Positions 57,401 through 63,592 of a DNA stretch of 64,000 nucleotides are shown piece after piece. Origin of the DNA: Chaenocephalus aceratus. Its lineage: Eukaryota > Chordata > Actinopteri > Perciformes > Channichthyidae. How positions within the stretch are numbered: position 1 is the first letter of the stretch; each line of letters starts with the position of its first letter. A program made the position numbers and the translations under genes. The DNA lies in NCBI GenBank assembly GCA_023974075.1, contig CM043800.1:40740208-40804207 (forward strand), in the 5' to 3' direction. A model generated the notes under the pieces. It saw nothing but the letters and a program-made list of their open reading frames with translations. It was not told the origin of the DNA and did not search any database.

Positions 57401-60400
57401 CGGAGTGTGGAAAGATTGTAGAGAAGCTCAACTTGTTTATAAAAACTGAAATAACAGGTTTATTGGGAAATGCAATTCAGTTCCTTTATGCACTTCACTG
57501 CACTTTATCCAGATGGTTGACAAGTCACTTTTATATCCAGAAGACCACTTCCCCCCCGTCCTTCAACGAATACATTATAAAAATCCCAAAGCACTCAACA
57601 ACCAGGCTTTCTGGGGGGCAGAGCCTTGTCCATCGCTGCCCCCTCTCTCTGGAACTCAGACCCACAACAGAGACTGCACTGACCTTCAAAACACTGACCA
57701 AAACATCCCATGTTAAGACTTGCTTTAAATGTGTGATTAACGTTGTGTCCTTGTGTTACATGTTGTTTTATTAGCCCGATTTGTATTTGACGTTAGTTTT
57801 ACACTTCTTTGAGCACCTGTAAAAGCACTTGCAAAAATAAACGTCTTATCATTACCTTAAAGGTGGGGTAGGTAAGTTTGAGAAAGCGGCACGAGATACA
57901 CTTTTTGTTATATTCCATGGAATGCTCTTAACATCCCGATAGCAATGAATATCTGAAGTGCTTTGACAAAAAATCCATAAAAAAATGTCATCTGTGGAAG
58001 CCGTGGCGCTGTGAAAAGTACAACAGACTAAACTGATCCAAATCAAGACAGGGCAGCAATCGCCGCCCTGTCTGTCAGCCTTCCATCTCGTACACGCACA
58101 AATGTATCTCGTGCCCTCATTGGGCGTGCCGTCACTGGGCGTGCATTGCAGCAGTACTTCAATGACTCGCCAGCAACAGGCGGCCACTTTCACCACTCTG
58201 CTGACGTCATGTTCGTGTGTGTTGGAGGAGGTGCTCTGTAAGGAAGTCTGAAGGAAGGGGCGGATTCTTTTCGGCTGTGTACTTTCAAATTTGAGTGCAC
58301 TCAAGCCGGTTTCTGAAACGTACCTACCCCACCTTTAAGTACTGACCGGACAGTTGATGATATGGTTTTGTTTTTTTGTATAGGTATCAGTCCTGCACGT
58401 TTGTCTTCCCTGTAACCAGTGTCACTGCTCAGGCTTTAAACAGCGCTGTAGGACGTAGGACACAAATGATGGGTTTTTTCTCACACACACACACACACAC
58501 ACACTCACACACAGACAAACACACACTCACAGGCAAATTCATCGTTGCCAAGCTCTCTAAATTATGCAGAGGCATATGCTTTCCTCCGACACGAATCTCC
58601 AGCATCTAACCACAAAGAGCCTTCTCCTTATCTTTGGAGCACACGGGGCCTGGCATGCTGAGGGGATTAGGGGGGGAGGAATGTGGAGGAGAGGGACGTA
58701 CGGCCAGAATAACACACACACATACCAGAACACAAACATCTTTACACACATATACTTTTGTCCTTGTCAGGGCTAACAAGTTGCCCACACAGGGTTAATG
58801 CTAAAAGGCAGCCCTGGCATCGTGGATGCCTATAGAAAGTCACCCCCGTCTCGGCTGGTGTTGTCCTCGCGGCTCATGAAATTCTTCCGGCCGAGGAGCT
58901 GAGTCAGATAAGGAGAACCGAGACGGAGCACATTACCGCTCAGGGGACAGCAGCTGGAAATACTTTTACTTATTCTGGGCACAACACATAATCCTCAGAC
59001 AGAGAAAGCTGATGCACATGTACGATTCAAAAAACATCTGAGCAACAGAGAAACTCCTGAAACCTTAACTTAGTTTATTTGTAATTGCTAAAATGAGTTG
59101 TCCTTTACATTCTGCATTTTAAGTAGGCCGTAATATGCTTTGTGGGGCTGTCCTTTCCTGTAGTGTTATACAGGTTTGTGTGCATGTAAATGGTCTGCAA
59201 AGGGTAAAATCCCTGTGTTCCAGAGGAAGCTTCTCTCCCCCCTGCCTGAAACGCTTCCATTGATCTCCTTTGTTTACTTCCCGAATATAGTGACATCGAT
59301 GTGTAACACTCGCCCTTCTATTGCTAGCACTCCAACACATTGTACGTGAGGCTAAGGGGCGGGACATAAGCGGTTGACCGACACAACAGAGCCGGCCAGC
59401 TAACCAATCAGAGCAGACTGGGCTCTGGTTTCAGACAGAGGGTGAAAAGAGGTGCTGCAGCACAGGCAGTATGAGAGAAATAAAGAGCTGTTAGCATGGA
59501 GACATGTCCCAGTAAGGACACTAGATACAAATATGAACCTGAAAATGAACATCATAGGCCCCCTTTAAATAATGTTGTCTCAGAAGCTCAGGTGCATTGA
59601 AATCTTGTCACTGTTAAATCAAACCGAACACAGAGCTGCCATTGCATGATGCTTCACTGACAAAAAAGTTAGGAAGAAGAAACACTCTTCACACTGACGG
59701 ATGGATTCATTTCAGATTGTGGAAAGGTAGCGTACTGTACCATATGAGTGACGAGGATGGATTGCATCTTGGCAGCGCCGAGGTAACCAAGGATGTAAGA
59801 AGCAAACAGAGAAGCCACCTAAAAACATATAGAATAATAATTTAGACACAAAGACAAGGGAAAAGAGGGTCCAAGTTGAAAACAATACCAACGTTTCCCT
59901 CCTAAATGTATTCTGTTTTCATCTCCATCCCTTTTCTCTCAGTCTTGTTTGCCTCTTTGTTTCTTTCCAATCCTGGCCAGCTCCTGCAATCTCTGCATTG
60001 TCCTCGCCAGAGTCCTCTGTTCTCTCCAAGTCTCTATTTTCTCCCTAATCTCTCTGCCCCTTCTTCTTTCTTCCCACACTCCCTCATCAATGTCTCTCTC
60101 GCTCTGTGTTTACCTGAGTGAGCAGCACAAACTGGGCAAACTGCCAAGGCAACATAAAGCACAGATTGGATATGCCCAGGGCGACCAGGGCTGTCCTGCT
60201 CGGGCTCCGTGTCCTGAGGAGAGAGGAAGAAAACTGTGTGGGTGTAGAGGAGATAAATGAAGATGCATTAAGACGGCTTTGAAAACACACACCAGCACAC
60301 ACATTCAATGTCACTCCGAGTGCACTACAAAGCCGTGGTTATGTTCCGAGTCGGCCTCAGAAATATGACACGGTGTTCATTCTCCTTTGAGAAGAAGTCA

Positions 60401-63400
60401 CAGTTTACTCGCTGCACTGACATAACACAAGGTGGCGTCTGCCAGCTGATGTGCAATGACAAGATAACTAGTCTGTGTGACAAGTACATTAGCTCACAAG
60501 GCTGCTGCTGCTTCAGTGCTTCACCGCTGAGCAGAAGACAAGCCTTGCTTCACCCCACTAATTACAACACAAATTGTAGCCTGTCCGTCTTTGGTGTGGC
60601 TCGGGAACAGCAGTTTCATCAGGTTTTCCTCCTGTCGTTTCACATAGTTAACAGAGTGTTGAAATGAAAACAAAACCAAATGCTTTCCCAGGTTATCGAT
60701 GTTCGAAAACGATATGGAAAATGCATCGTACAAACAACGCACTGAAGCAGGAGAGACAGGCACTGACAGGGTCTTTTGAACCGCTGGTTTGGACATTTAA
60801 CAAGAACCAGCGAGTCGCTAGCAAACCCCATCGCGCACCGCGCAGGTGACGGAAGAAGGGGGAGAACGACTGGAGGACGTGAGACTGGCAGAAGATCGGG
60901 ATGTGTGGTGATGTCATCGCAGTGCTCCAACGGCCCCGGGCTACAGGAGTGACCGGACAGGACCCGATGTTCTCCAGACAAAGATTTCACACGAGCTGTA
61001 CACACGGCGCAGCTTGGCTCCACTTGACTCCCTCTTCTTCTGGTATTCAGAAACGTGTGTGAGGTTCTAAGAAAGCCGAGTTGACACAAGAAGGTACAAA
61101 ACTGCAGACCGCTGACTTAAAAGAATGTGTCCGGATGCAAACTGTAGTTTAATGAGGCGGCGCGACGGCAATCAGCTAAGAATATTGCCTACATTGCCTG
61201 GGTAATATTCAGAGTGAACAAAATAAATAGAAAAGAGCACCTGTTGGCAAAGTGAGTCTCGTCAAGTAGTTTCAATTGCAATAGAAATGGTTTATTACAT
61301 GCAGGGAGTGAATACCATAATATTCCTCTATACTATATACAACCGTGTTCTATCAAAGGTTAGAGAGCCGCATGTGTCATGTACTGATCACATGTGTAAT
61401 GACACTACTGGCAATGTGTACCTTACGTGTACACATTGAGAGGCACTTAGTTACACACAGAGGTAAAACTCAACTCAAGGTGGGATCTGTGTATGAAAAT
61501 GTCAGAAAGAATATGGCTTTACTCTGATGTTCTTAAGTTATAATACGGAGAGTTTGCTAACAGCTGATATTGAGATTTGAAGAGAGAAAGGGTGGAGAGT
61601 TTACCGTAGGATGTAGGTGAGAAGGAGCATCTGCAGGACTAAGAAAGGGTAGGCGAAGCTCTCCCTCAGGGGCGGAGTCCACATCACACGAGTGCTCTGA
61701 CACACACAGGACATGCACAATAAAACGCAAATCAAAACATCACAGGGGATAGAACTACTCAGAAATAATTATTCCAAAAAGTATGTGATAGTTTTCACAA
61801 GCACTGTCTTCCTCTGCATCTCAGACATATCAACAGTTATATTGTATTTGTCATGTAAAACAATGCTTGTATCCACGACAGCATCTGGGTGTTGAGCTCC
61901 CCGGTGTCTGAGTGGATGTTTATTTTCCACACTTCTAATGAAACTACCCAACATCCCGGTTTTGATTTATATACCAATAACTTAACCCCATACACTTTAA
62001 TGGTTGGAACCAGGACCTTCAGTATTTAGATCAAGTGGCTTGTGAATAATTAGTGTCCACATGCTGTTATTTTAATGTGCCAGATGTATTTTAAACCAAC
62101 ATTTGCATATCTCCTGCTGCAAGCGGTCTAACTGTACCGAGCAGCAGTTGGCACACAACGTTTTATATGAGCTCATTTTTTAAGTTGTCGGAACTTCCCA
62201 ATGGTTCTGTTCCCTGCGAGCCACACAGTCTGAATCGTTTATAAAGAGGAACCTGTGGCTATAGTTTCATAGAATCACCATTTAATACATTACGAACTGT
62301 ACACTACAAACTCACATCGTCACCTCAGAACATACAGCTTCATTACCAATGCTGCTGAATTTCCCACCAGACTCAAAAAGAGAAGACTGGCAACAGGAGA
62401 ACATTGTACAAGAGTAGGGTTGGAATTAACCATTGTTTTCTTTATCGTCTAATTCATTTTTTTAGTCCATAGAATCGTTTAAATATCACATAAAACATAA
62501 ATCAGAATAGAACTGGGAGGGAACCCTCTTTAATGGCCTCACATGCAGAGCACACAGTGAAATGTGTTTTAACCCATCCCAGCACCAGGAGTCCAGTACT
62601 AGGAGCAGCTAGTGTACAGCGCCCGGGGAGCAATGGGAGTGAGTGGGGAAGGGGGGTCCTTTGCCTTGCTCAAGGGCACCACGGCAGGGCAGGAGGTGAA
62701 CTGGGACCGCTCCACAGTCCACACTCCATATTTTAGGTCTGGGCGGGGACTTGAACCGGCGACCCTACGGCTCCCAGTCCAAGCCCCTACTGACTGAGCC
62801 ACTGCCGGACATTAAGGGATGTTTTATGCGGAAAAGGATAAAGGAAAAGCAGCATTTTCTGCTATATTTGCATACAACAAATATGATTATATAATATAAT
62901 TCAAAGAGGAATCCATTCTCATTAACTTATCTACAGATTGACTTATTGTTAGAGCTCTATTCAAAAGAACTGAGAGACACAACGGTGAATGTGTGTGAAT
63001 GAAATGTTGACATACAGAGCTTTAAAAATAGAGACCTTGTGCTCTGGGGGGAAACTGTGGAGGAGGAGGGACTCGGCTTTGAGTCTCTGAGCTCCTTTGA
63101 GGGCTGAAATTAATTCCTTGGTCTTTCTGAGTGCCTTTACACATTTCACATCCTTACACTTATTGTACTGAATAACAGGACGAGGCAACGAGCGTTTAGC
63201 TCTCCGGGCTTACCTCGCCGTGATTGAAGAAAAAACACATCGTGGTCACAACGCCGCCCAGTCGACTGCCACTAGACGAGAAATAATGGGAAGAGGGGGA
63301 GAGAGCAAAGCAAAGCTCATCCTCCATCTCATGTCTTACATCCGTATTTGACAGGAACCAGAGCACAAAACCGTTTTCTGTCATTAAGTTCATCCTCTCC

Positions 63401-63548
63401 CGCCTGGTGCCCATCGGAGCGTGACGGGAACGAGCCCTTGTGCAGTGGAGTTACCTGAGGTAGGCGCCGTAAATGAAGAACAGGCTCATCATGGCGCCGT
63501 TCAGCAGGAACACGAAGGTCACGTAGAAATATGCCGGGTCGCCCATCC
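27267..63548 (-). CDS. dpy19l1: DPY19L1-type C-mannosyltransferase, C-terminal 17 coding exons (partial gene)
   Basis: Family knowledge: DPY-19 proteins are multipass ER membrane enzymes that transfer mannose from dolichol-phosphate-mannose to tryptophans of thrombospondin-type repeats. Seen: 17 exons with GT/AG borders whose phases join without a break into about 535 residues ending at TAA (27267-27269). Diagnostic stretches in order are [115 protein letters not shown], and a C-terminal [10 protein letters not shown] and PHFTTVF. The mix favours DPY19L1 (or its fish-specific duplicate) over L3/L4. About 150 N-terminal residues lie beyond the window. The largest intron, about 16 kb (34156-50200), is filled with transposons. 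Exact paralogue not certain. Confidence 0.9.
27430..28144. other. dpy19l1 intron with a dispersed repeat relic
   Basis: Around 27640-27760 the sequence AAAGAGGCCCTATTATGCTT resembles the repeat family starting at 34731 and 59121. No gene seen. Confidence 0.45.
28145..28270 (-). CDS. dpy19l1: dpy19l1 exon
   Basis: Acceptor TCGCAG, donor GTACC. It encodes [18 protein letters not shown] and then [14 protein letters not shown], matching the family's YSMYS and (Y/F)(Y/F)(I/V)LE(E/D)SWC region. Confidence 0.92.
28889..30049. mobile_element. hAT remnant in dpy19l1 intron
   Basis: It begins TAGGGGTGTTGAAAATAATC with AATCGAT-rich subterminal sequence and ends with AATCGAATCG repeats and GTGCACAGCCCTA-like GATGCACAGCCCTA. 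The target duplication is not clear. A further hAT-type end (AACGCGTTAAGTTGACAGCCCTA) follows at 30220-30242. Confidence 0.6.
30376..31020. mobile_element. hAT-like left end with nested SINE
   Basis: CAGGGGTGTCCAAACTTTTTTCACAAGGGCC-type start at 30376. A tRNA-headed SINE-like segment interrupts it, and GGGCCACATTGGATTATAC near 30988 looks like its other side. The right terminus is missing; exon 31061 follows 40 bases on. Confidence 0.55.
30465..30640 (+). mobile_element. SINE-like element (tRNA-type)
   Basis: The B-box-like GGTTTAAACCCC is followed by ACGACACTTCACCCCAAATTGCTCC and GTCGCTTTGGATAAAA-type sequence, a common arrangement in teleost SINEs. Confidence 0.6.
31061..31160 (-). CDS. 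dpy19l1: dpy19l1 exon
   Basis: Acceptor TGCAG, donor GTCAGTG. It encodes [18 protein letters not shown] followed by [14 protein letters not shown], the most conserved part of DPY19L1-type proteins. Confidence 0.93.
31819..31993 (-). CDS. dpy19l1: dpy19l1 exon
   Basis: Acceptor GTGCCAG, donor GTGAGTG. It encodes 58 residues that begin LFGWVGDRF and include [19 protein letters not shown] and PQEELLDWI, the start of the conserved C-terminal luminal region. Confidence 0.92.
32600..33080. repeat. Foldback element with paired arms
   Basis: CATAGATATATATATATATA...ACTAGATG and TGGCGGCCATCTTGCCAC on the left pair with GTGGTAAGATGGCCGCC and CATCTAGTGTTTATATATAT on the right. An inner pair AAACGGTTTGGTTTGTTATA / TATAATAAACCAAACCGTTT lies at 32768 and 32893. 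Confidence 0.85.
33090..33500 (-). repeat. Interspersed repeat, inverted copy C
   Basis: Reverse complement of the family at 1861-2530: GTAGATATCTACTAAAGTAC, AGGCCTGTTATACTGAG and CTCCTCCAGAGAGCCTCCTC. Confidence 0.8.
34036..34155 (-). CDS. dpy19l1: dpy19l1 exon
   Basis: Acceptor GTGCAG, donor GTCTG. It encodes [30 protein letters not shown] and then [10 protein letters not shown], a membrane segment followed by a conserved loop. The intron upstream is about 16 kb. Confidence 0.9.
35580..36758 (+). mobile_element. hAT element inserted in the palindrome arm
   Basis: The ends are TAGGGCTGTGCAATTAATCG and its counterpart ...ATAATCGCACAGCCCTA. A perfect 8-bp duplication TAGTGAAG flanks it (35572-35579, 36759-36766). 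Frames at 35712-36050 encode hAT transposase pieces: [51 protein letters not shown], broken by frameshifts. Confidence 0.93.
35712..36050 (+). pseudogene. hAT (ZBED-type) transposase fragment
   Basis: Three overlapping frames together resemble the central part of ZBED-like hAT transposases. The BED finger and the C-terminal dimerisation domain are absent. Confidence 0.7.
37192..37792. other. dpy19l1 intron, nothing recognised
   Basis: Unique-looking AT-rich sequence up to the left terminus of the DIRS element. A short open frame at 37335-37565 has no recognisable domain. Confidence 0.35.
38010..38417 (+). pseudogene. DIRS reverse transcriptase, N-terminal part
   Basis: It encodes [40 protein letters not shown] and LRILNQHI...KKFNMLT, the start of a DIRS RT. 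It is cut at codon TTA-AC by the solo LTR at 38405. Confidence 0.8.
38405..38885 (+). mobile_element. Solo LTR inside the DIRS RT gene
   Basis: The 481-bp insert begins TGTTGGAGATT and ends CCCTTACA (TG...CA). It is flanked by the 5-bp duplication TTAAC (38400-38404, 38886-38890) and has an AATAAA near 38797. Removing the insert plus one TTAAC restores RT codons reading [12 protein letters not shown]. The parent family (Gypsy or retroviral) is not determined. Confidence 0.92.
38886..39005 (+). pseudogene. DIRS reverse transcriptase, palm fragment
   Basis: It encodes TIKQLLELV, a stop, then [20 protein letters not shown] and PKHRKQ: the RT motif A region (D-L-K-D-A-Y-F). It ends abruptly, so motif C and RNase H are missing. 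Confidence 0.85.
38965..40105 (+). pseudogene. DIRS tyrosine recombinase
   Basis: DIRS elements integrate circular DNA with a tyrosine recombinase in place of a DDE integrase. Frames across 39010-40105 encode an N-terminal SAM-like part ([20 protein letters not shown]), a catalytic part with the first Arg ([15 protein letters not shown]), and a C-terminal box with [20 protein letters not shown] and [17 protein letters not shown] holding the expected Tyr. Frame changes near 39290 and 39890 break the gene. Confidence 0.85.
40150..40375 (+). repeat. Short direct repeat at DIRS 3' end
   Basis: TTACGTTTTCTCATGCTCCTTAGGGACCTGGGAAACGTGGTG-type sequence occurs at 40159 and again at 40318. The first copy is followed by ACACTCTACACGAGGTAAGC, a partial echo of the recombinase gene. 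Confidence 0.75.
40844..41119 (-). pseudogene. BEL/Pao linker before integrase
   Basis: It encodes [14 protein letters not shown] and [19 protein letters not shown], which in BEL elements precede the zinc-binding domain of integrase. The frame stops there. Confidence 0.75.
41437..41860 (-). pseudogene. BEL/Pao RNase H region
   Basis: Two overlapping frames encode [20 protein letters not shown] and [18 protein letters not shown], the connection segment and the first RNase H aspartate region (S-D-A-S). Confidence 0.85.
41857..42930 (-). pseudogene. BEL/Pao reverse transcriptase
   Basis: A 357-codon frame contains [54 protein letters not shown] (motif A), [16 protein letters not shown] and [10 protein letters not shown] (motif C, YVDD). 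The match to BEL/Pao RT is clear. The ends are cut by frameshifts and by the L2 insertion. Confidence 0.92.
42939..43378 (+). mobile_element. L2-tail repeat inserted in the BEL pol gene
   Basis: CAAATCAAATCAAGTTTTAT and TTATATAGCAC start an inverted L2-type 3' end. Bases 43058-43378 match 22540-22810, with CTTAGACCCTCT repeated four times here. Confidence 0.8.
43379..43684 (-). pseudogene. BEL/Pao protease region (DUF1758-like)
   Basis: It encodes [20 protein letters not shown], matching the conserved IGLLIG-x-N/H segment downstream of the protease active site. Interrupted by the repeat at 42939-43378. Confidence 0.8.
43748..44071 (-). pseudogene. BEL/Pao zinc knuckle and protease start
   Basis: It encodes a degenerate knuckle ([20 protein letters not shown]) and then [13 protein letters not shown], the aspartic protease site with D-x-G-S. 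Confidence 0.8.
44068..44721 (-). pseudogene. BEL/Pao gag, DUF1759-like part
   Basis: It encodes [38 protein letters not shown] and [17 protein letters not shown], typical of the capsid-like DUF1759 region, then a basic tail. Confidence 0.8.
44802..45896 (-). pseudogene. BEL/Pao gag, N-terminal part
   Basis: A 364-codon frame starts [18 protein letters not shown], has the basic segment [18 protein letters not shown], a Ser-rich stretch, and a coiled coil ([20 protein letters not shown] and on) followed by an acidic segment. It fits the N-terminal part of BEL gag. It stops before the DUF1759-like region. Confidence 0.75.
45962..47521 (-). repeat. Probable BEL 5' LTR, interrupted by a hAT
   Basis: On the minus strand the block starts TGTTAAAAACTCTCGTGACG at 47521 and ends CGCACACTAACA at 45962, with TG...CA ends and an AATAAAGTGTGGAA poly(A)-like signal. 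Without the hAT (46273-47463) it is about 370 bp. The 3' copy is not in the window, so this rests on ends and position only. Confidence 0.6.
46273..47463. mobile_element. hAT-type element in the BEL LTR
   Basis: The ends are CAGGGTATATGCAGG and CCGCGGACACCCTG, with TTTTAAGACC subterminal repeats on both sides. The flanking duplication is poor (AATAATAT versus AATATGGT). It includes a C-run at 47192-47214 and a TGGAAATGC triplicate near 47008. Confidence 0.7.
47522..48950. other. dpy19l1 intron with a hAT end
   Basis: Mostly unique sequence. Near 48650-48750, repeated GAACCGGAATCG and CCAAACGATACCCAT are typical of a fish hAT terminus, but no partner end was fixed. Confidence 0.45.
48951..49243 (+). 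mobile_element. Detached DIRS right end
   Basis: It is the reverse complement of the left terminus at 37793-37985 (shared TACCCATAGAGTCCAGTAGA and ATGACAGTCAGGAGGTGTA). It is bracketed by an inverted pair, GTTACGCAGTGTAGCCCTAG and CTAGGGTTACAATAGGTAAC, as in a DIRS internal complementary region plus right terminal repeat. Confidence 0.85.
49313..50052. mobile_element. PIF/Harbinger-type MITE
   Basis: The inverted ends TGGCGCATTTCCACTGCAG and CTGCAGTGGAAATGCGCCA are perfect. The 3-bp duplication TAA (49310-49312, 50053-50055) fits the Harbinger preference. 740 bp, no transposase. Confidence 0.93.
50201..50225 (-). CDS. dpy19l1: dpy19l1 microexon (25 nt)
   Basis: Only 25 bases lie between acceptor TTGCAG and donor GTGAG. 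It completes a Gly codon and adds SEIAAKGE. It is needed to keep the frame between the exon at 50737 and the phase-0 exon at 34155. Confidence 0.78.
50737..50813 (-). CDS. dpy19l1: dpy19l1 exon
   Basis: Acceptor TTGCAG, donor GTGAGC. It encodes 25 residues beginning [13 protein letters not shown] with an acidic tail (PEEADEAA) and ends with GG of a Gly codon completed in the 25-base microexon. Confidence 0.83.
50814..51946. other. dpy19l1 intron; repeat fragment at 51675-51870
   Basis: CAGAGCAGACTGGGCTCTGG, GCAGTATGAGAAAAATAAAG and AGCATGGAGACATGTCCCAG at 51690-51810 match 59405-59520. The rest shows nothing recognisable. Confidence 0.6.
51947..52018 (-). CDS. dpy19l1: dpy19l1 exon
   Basis: Acceptor CCTTAG, donor GTAAG. 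It encodes 24 residues beginning [18 protein letters not shown], a membrane segment. A DIRS element fills the intron upstream of it (52019-55584). Confidence 0.87.
52353..52942 (+). mobile_element. hAT element nested in DIRS copy 2
   Basis: The ends are CAGAGCCCTGCATCGGGT and AACCCGTGCAGGACTCTG. A perfect 8-bp duplication CCGTGGCT flanks it (52345-52352, 52943-52950). It retains a transposase start. Confidence 0.95.
52603..52730 (+). pseudogene. hAT transposase start (before BED finger)
   Basis: It encodes [20 protein letters not shown] and then [17 protein letters not shown], similar to the start of BED-type hAT transposases. It runs into unrelated sequence before the Cys/His finger. Confidence 0.7.
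53100..53780 (+). repeat. DIRS leader with irregular repeats
   Basis: Four to five loosely repeated blocks with GGYGAWGGCAGYG and CGCTCCC-type sequence lie at 53110, 53190, 53500, 53615 and 53728, between the terminal repeat and gag. Confidence 0.55.
53784..53918 (+). pseudogene. DIRS gag start
   Basis: It encodes [20 protein letters not shown] and CPSCLGLE, a C-x2-C...H-x2-C-x2-C zinc-binding start seen in fish DIRS gag. A stop follows at 53916; the same strand continues with gag-like sequence to about 54170. Confidence 0.65.
54170..54297. repeat. ACTAAAAC-rich insert
   Basis: Repeats of ACTAAAACT and GACTAAAA separate gag from RNase H. They resemble a MITE terminus and mark the site where RT is missing. 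Confidence 0.5.
54298..54741 (+). pseudogene. DIRS RNase H region
   Basis: It encodes [39 protein letters not shown] and [19 protein letters not shown], containing the D...E...D set of RNase H in the DIRS context. Confidence 0.85.
54780..54966 (+). pseudogene. DIRS tyrosine recombinase C-terminal remnant
   Basis: It encodes [19 protein letters not shown] and [17 protein letters not shown], parallel to [20 protein letters not shown] and [16 protein letters not shown] of copy 1. The rest of the recombinase is deleted. Confidence 0.8.
55085..55160. promoter_or_regulatory. DIRS internal complementary region
   Basis: The first part is complementary to 52162-52190 and the second to 55337-55390. 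In the DIRS model this sequence templates joining of the ends into a circular DNA intermediate. Confidence 0.8.
55585..55686 (-). CDS. dpy19l1: dpy19l1 exon
   Basis: Acceptor TTCCAG; the donor GTCAAG is weak but GT. It encodes [20 protein letters not shown] and then [13 protein letters not shown]. The YTCAAEFDF motif is diagnostic for DPY19L1/L2. Confidence 0.9.
56353..56433 (-). CDS. dpy19l1: dpy19l1 exon
   Basis: Acceptor CCTCAG, donor GTAAGC. It encodes 27 residues beginning [18 protein letters not shown], a probable membrane segment, phase 0 at both ends. Confidence 0.85.
56480..56505. repeat. (CA)n microsatellite
   Basis: Short CA/CCCCA run in a dpy19l1 intron. Confidence 0.9.
56703..56762 (-). 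CDS. dpy19l1: dpy19l1 exon
   Basis: A 60-base exon between acceptor TTCCAG and donor GTATGT encodes 20 residues beginning [14 protein letters not shown], phase 0 at both ends. Confidence 0.8.
56986..57072 (-). CDS. dpy19l1: dpy19l1 exon
   Basis: Acceptor CTGCAG, donor GTGAG. It encodes [19 protein letters not shown] and then [10 protein letters not shown], phase 0 at both ends. The FGNSMLLTS stretch is strongly conserved in DPY19L1/L2. Confidence 0.9.
57560..57850 (+). mobile_element. L2-like LINE 3' end
   Basis: Shifting frames give [20 protein letters not shown] and [14 protein letters not shown], resembling the ORF2 C-terminus of fish L2 (normally an SFAAPRLWNSLP-type motif). The tail ends GCAAAAATAAACGTCTTATC. 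Confidence 0.6.
57861..58334. mobile_element. piggyBac-type MITE (TTAA)
   Basis: TTAA at 57857-57860 and 58335-58338 flank ends AGGTGGGGTAGGTAAG and CGTACCTACCCCACCT. 474 bp, no transposase. A 150-codon minus-strand frame inside it is not credible. Confidence 0.88.
58479..58530. repeat. (CA)n microsatellite
   Basis: ACACAC run with ACTCACACACAGAC interruptions. Confidence 0.9.
59121..59570. repeat. Dispersed repeat (AGGCC...GGCCCCCTTTAAA family)
   Basis: It starts AAGTAGGCCGTAATATGC and ends ATCATAGGCCCCCTTTAAAT. Internal TTTCCTGTAGTGTTATACAG recurs near 63625, and AGCAGACTGGGCTCTGG at 51690. It lies directly upstream of exon 59741. Confidence 0.7.
59741..59818 (-). CDS. dpy19l1: dpy19l1 exon
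   Basis: Acceptor TTTTTAG, donor GTACAG. It encodes 26 residues beginning [14 protein letters not shown], in phase 0 at both ends, a hydrophobic segment. Confidence 0.85.
60114..60213 (-). CDS. dpy19l1: dpy19l1 exon
   Basis: Acceptor CTCAG, donor GTAAAC. It encodes [20 protein letters not shown] followed by FAQFVLLTQ. The [10 protein letters not shown] stretch is characteristic of the family. Confidence 0.9.
60214..61604. other. dpy19l1 intron, no repeat recognised
   Basis: Mostly unique-looking and less AT-rich around 60680-61090. Several short frames, none convincing. Confidence 0.4.
61605..61696 (-). CDS. dpy19l1: dpy19l1 exon
   Basis: Acceptor TCAG, donor GTAAAC. It encodes [18 protein letters not shown] and then [13 protein letters not shown], a luminal loop followed by a membrane segment. 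It ends with two bases of an Arg codon. Confidence 0.9.
61697..62518. other. dpy19l1 intron, nothing recognised
   Basis: AT-rich sequence without a credible exon, repeat or mobile element. Confidence 0.4.
62519..62815 (-). mobile_element. tRNA-headed SINE
   Basis: On the minus strand the 5' head carries an A-box-like TGGCTCAGTCAGTAGGGG (62801-62784) and a B box GGTTCAAGTCC (62757-62747). The body has TGGTGCCCTTGAGCAAGGCA and CATTGCTCCCCGGGCGCTGT, a widespread teleost SINE body. Confidence 0.85.
63214..63271 (-). CDS. dpy19l1: dpy19l1 exon
   Basis: Acceptor CTAG and donor GTAAG border a 58-base exon encoding [20 protein letters not shown], a highly conserved DPY19L1 segment. Phase 2 in, phase 0 out. 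Confidence 0.9.
63455..63548 (-). CDS. dpy19l1: dpy19l1 exon (first in window)
   Basis: Acceptor TTAG precedes 63548 and donor GTAACT follows 63455. It encodes [16 protein letters not shown] and then a hydrophobic stretch ending FFIYGAYL, consistent with one membrane segment. The exon starts with two bases of a split codon, so at least one more coding exon lies upstream, outside the window. Confidence 0.88.
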
Positions 63549-63550
63549 CT

Positions 63551-63592
63551 AACACACACACACACGCAGAGAGAGAGAGAGAGAGAGAGAGA
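63551..63592. repeat. CA/GA microsatellite next to an exon
   Basis: ACACACACAC and GAGAGAGAGA runs lie 3 bases outside the acceptor of exon 63455-63548. On the gene strand they form a pyrimidine-rich (TC)n tract followed by (GT)n before the acceptor. Confidence 0.9.

Noticed and set aside
57852..58304. 150-codon minus-strand frame
   Set aside because: It coincides with a TTAA-flanked MITE and has no domain.
60521..61089. Several 60-150-codon frames in a dpy19l1 intron
   Set aside because: No splice-compatible borders, domains or repeats; probably chance frames in GC-richer unique sequence.
62599..62802. Short minus-strand frame starting [18 protein letters not shown]
   Set aside because: It is the translation of a SINE head and body.
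62737..62812. Possible tRNA gene
   Set aside because: A- and B-box-like sequences are present, but they head a SINE body and no cloverleaf with acceptor stem could be formed.
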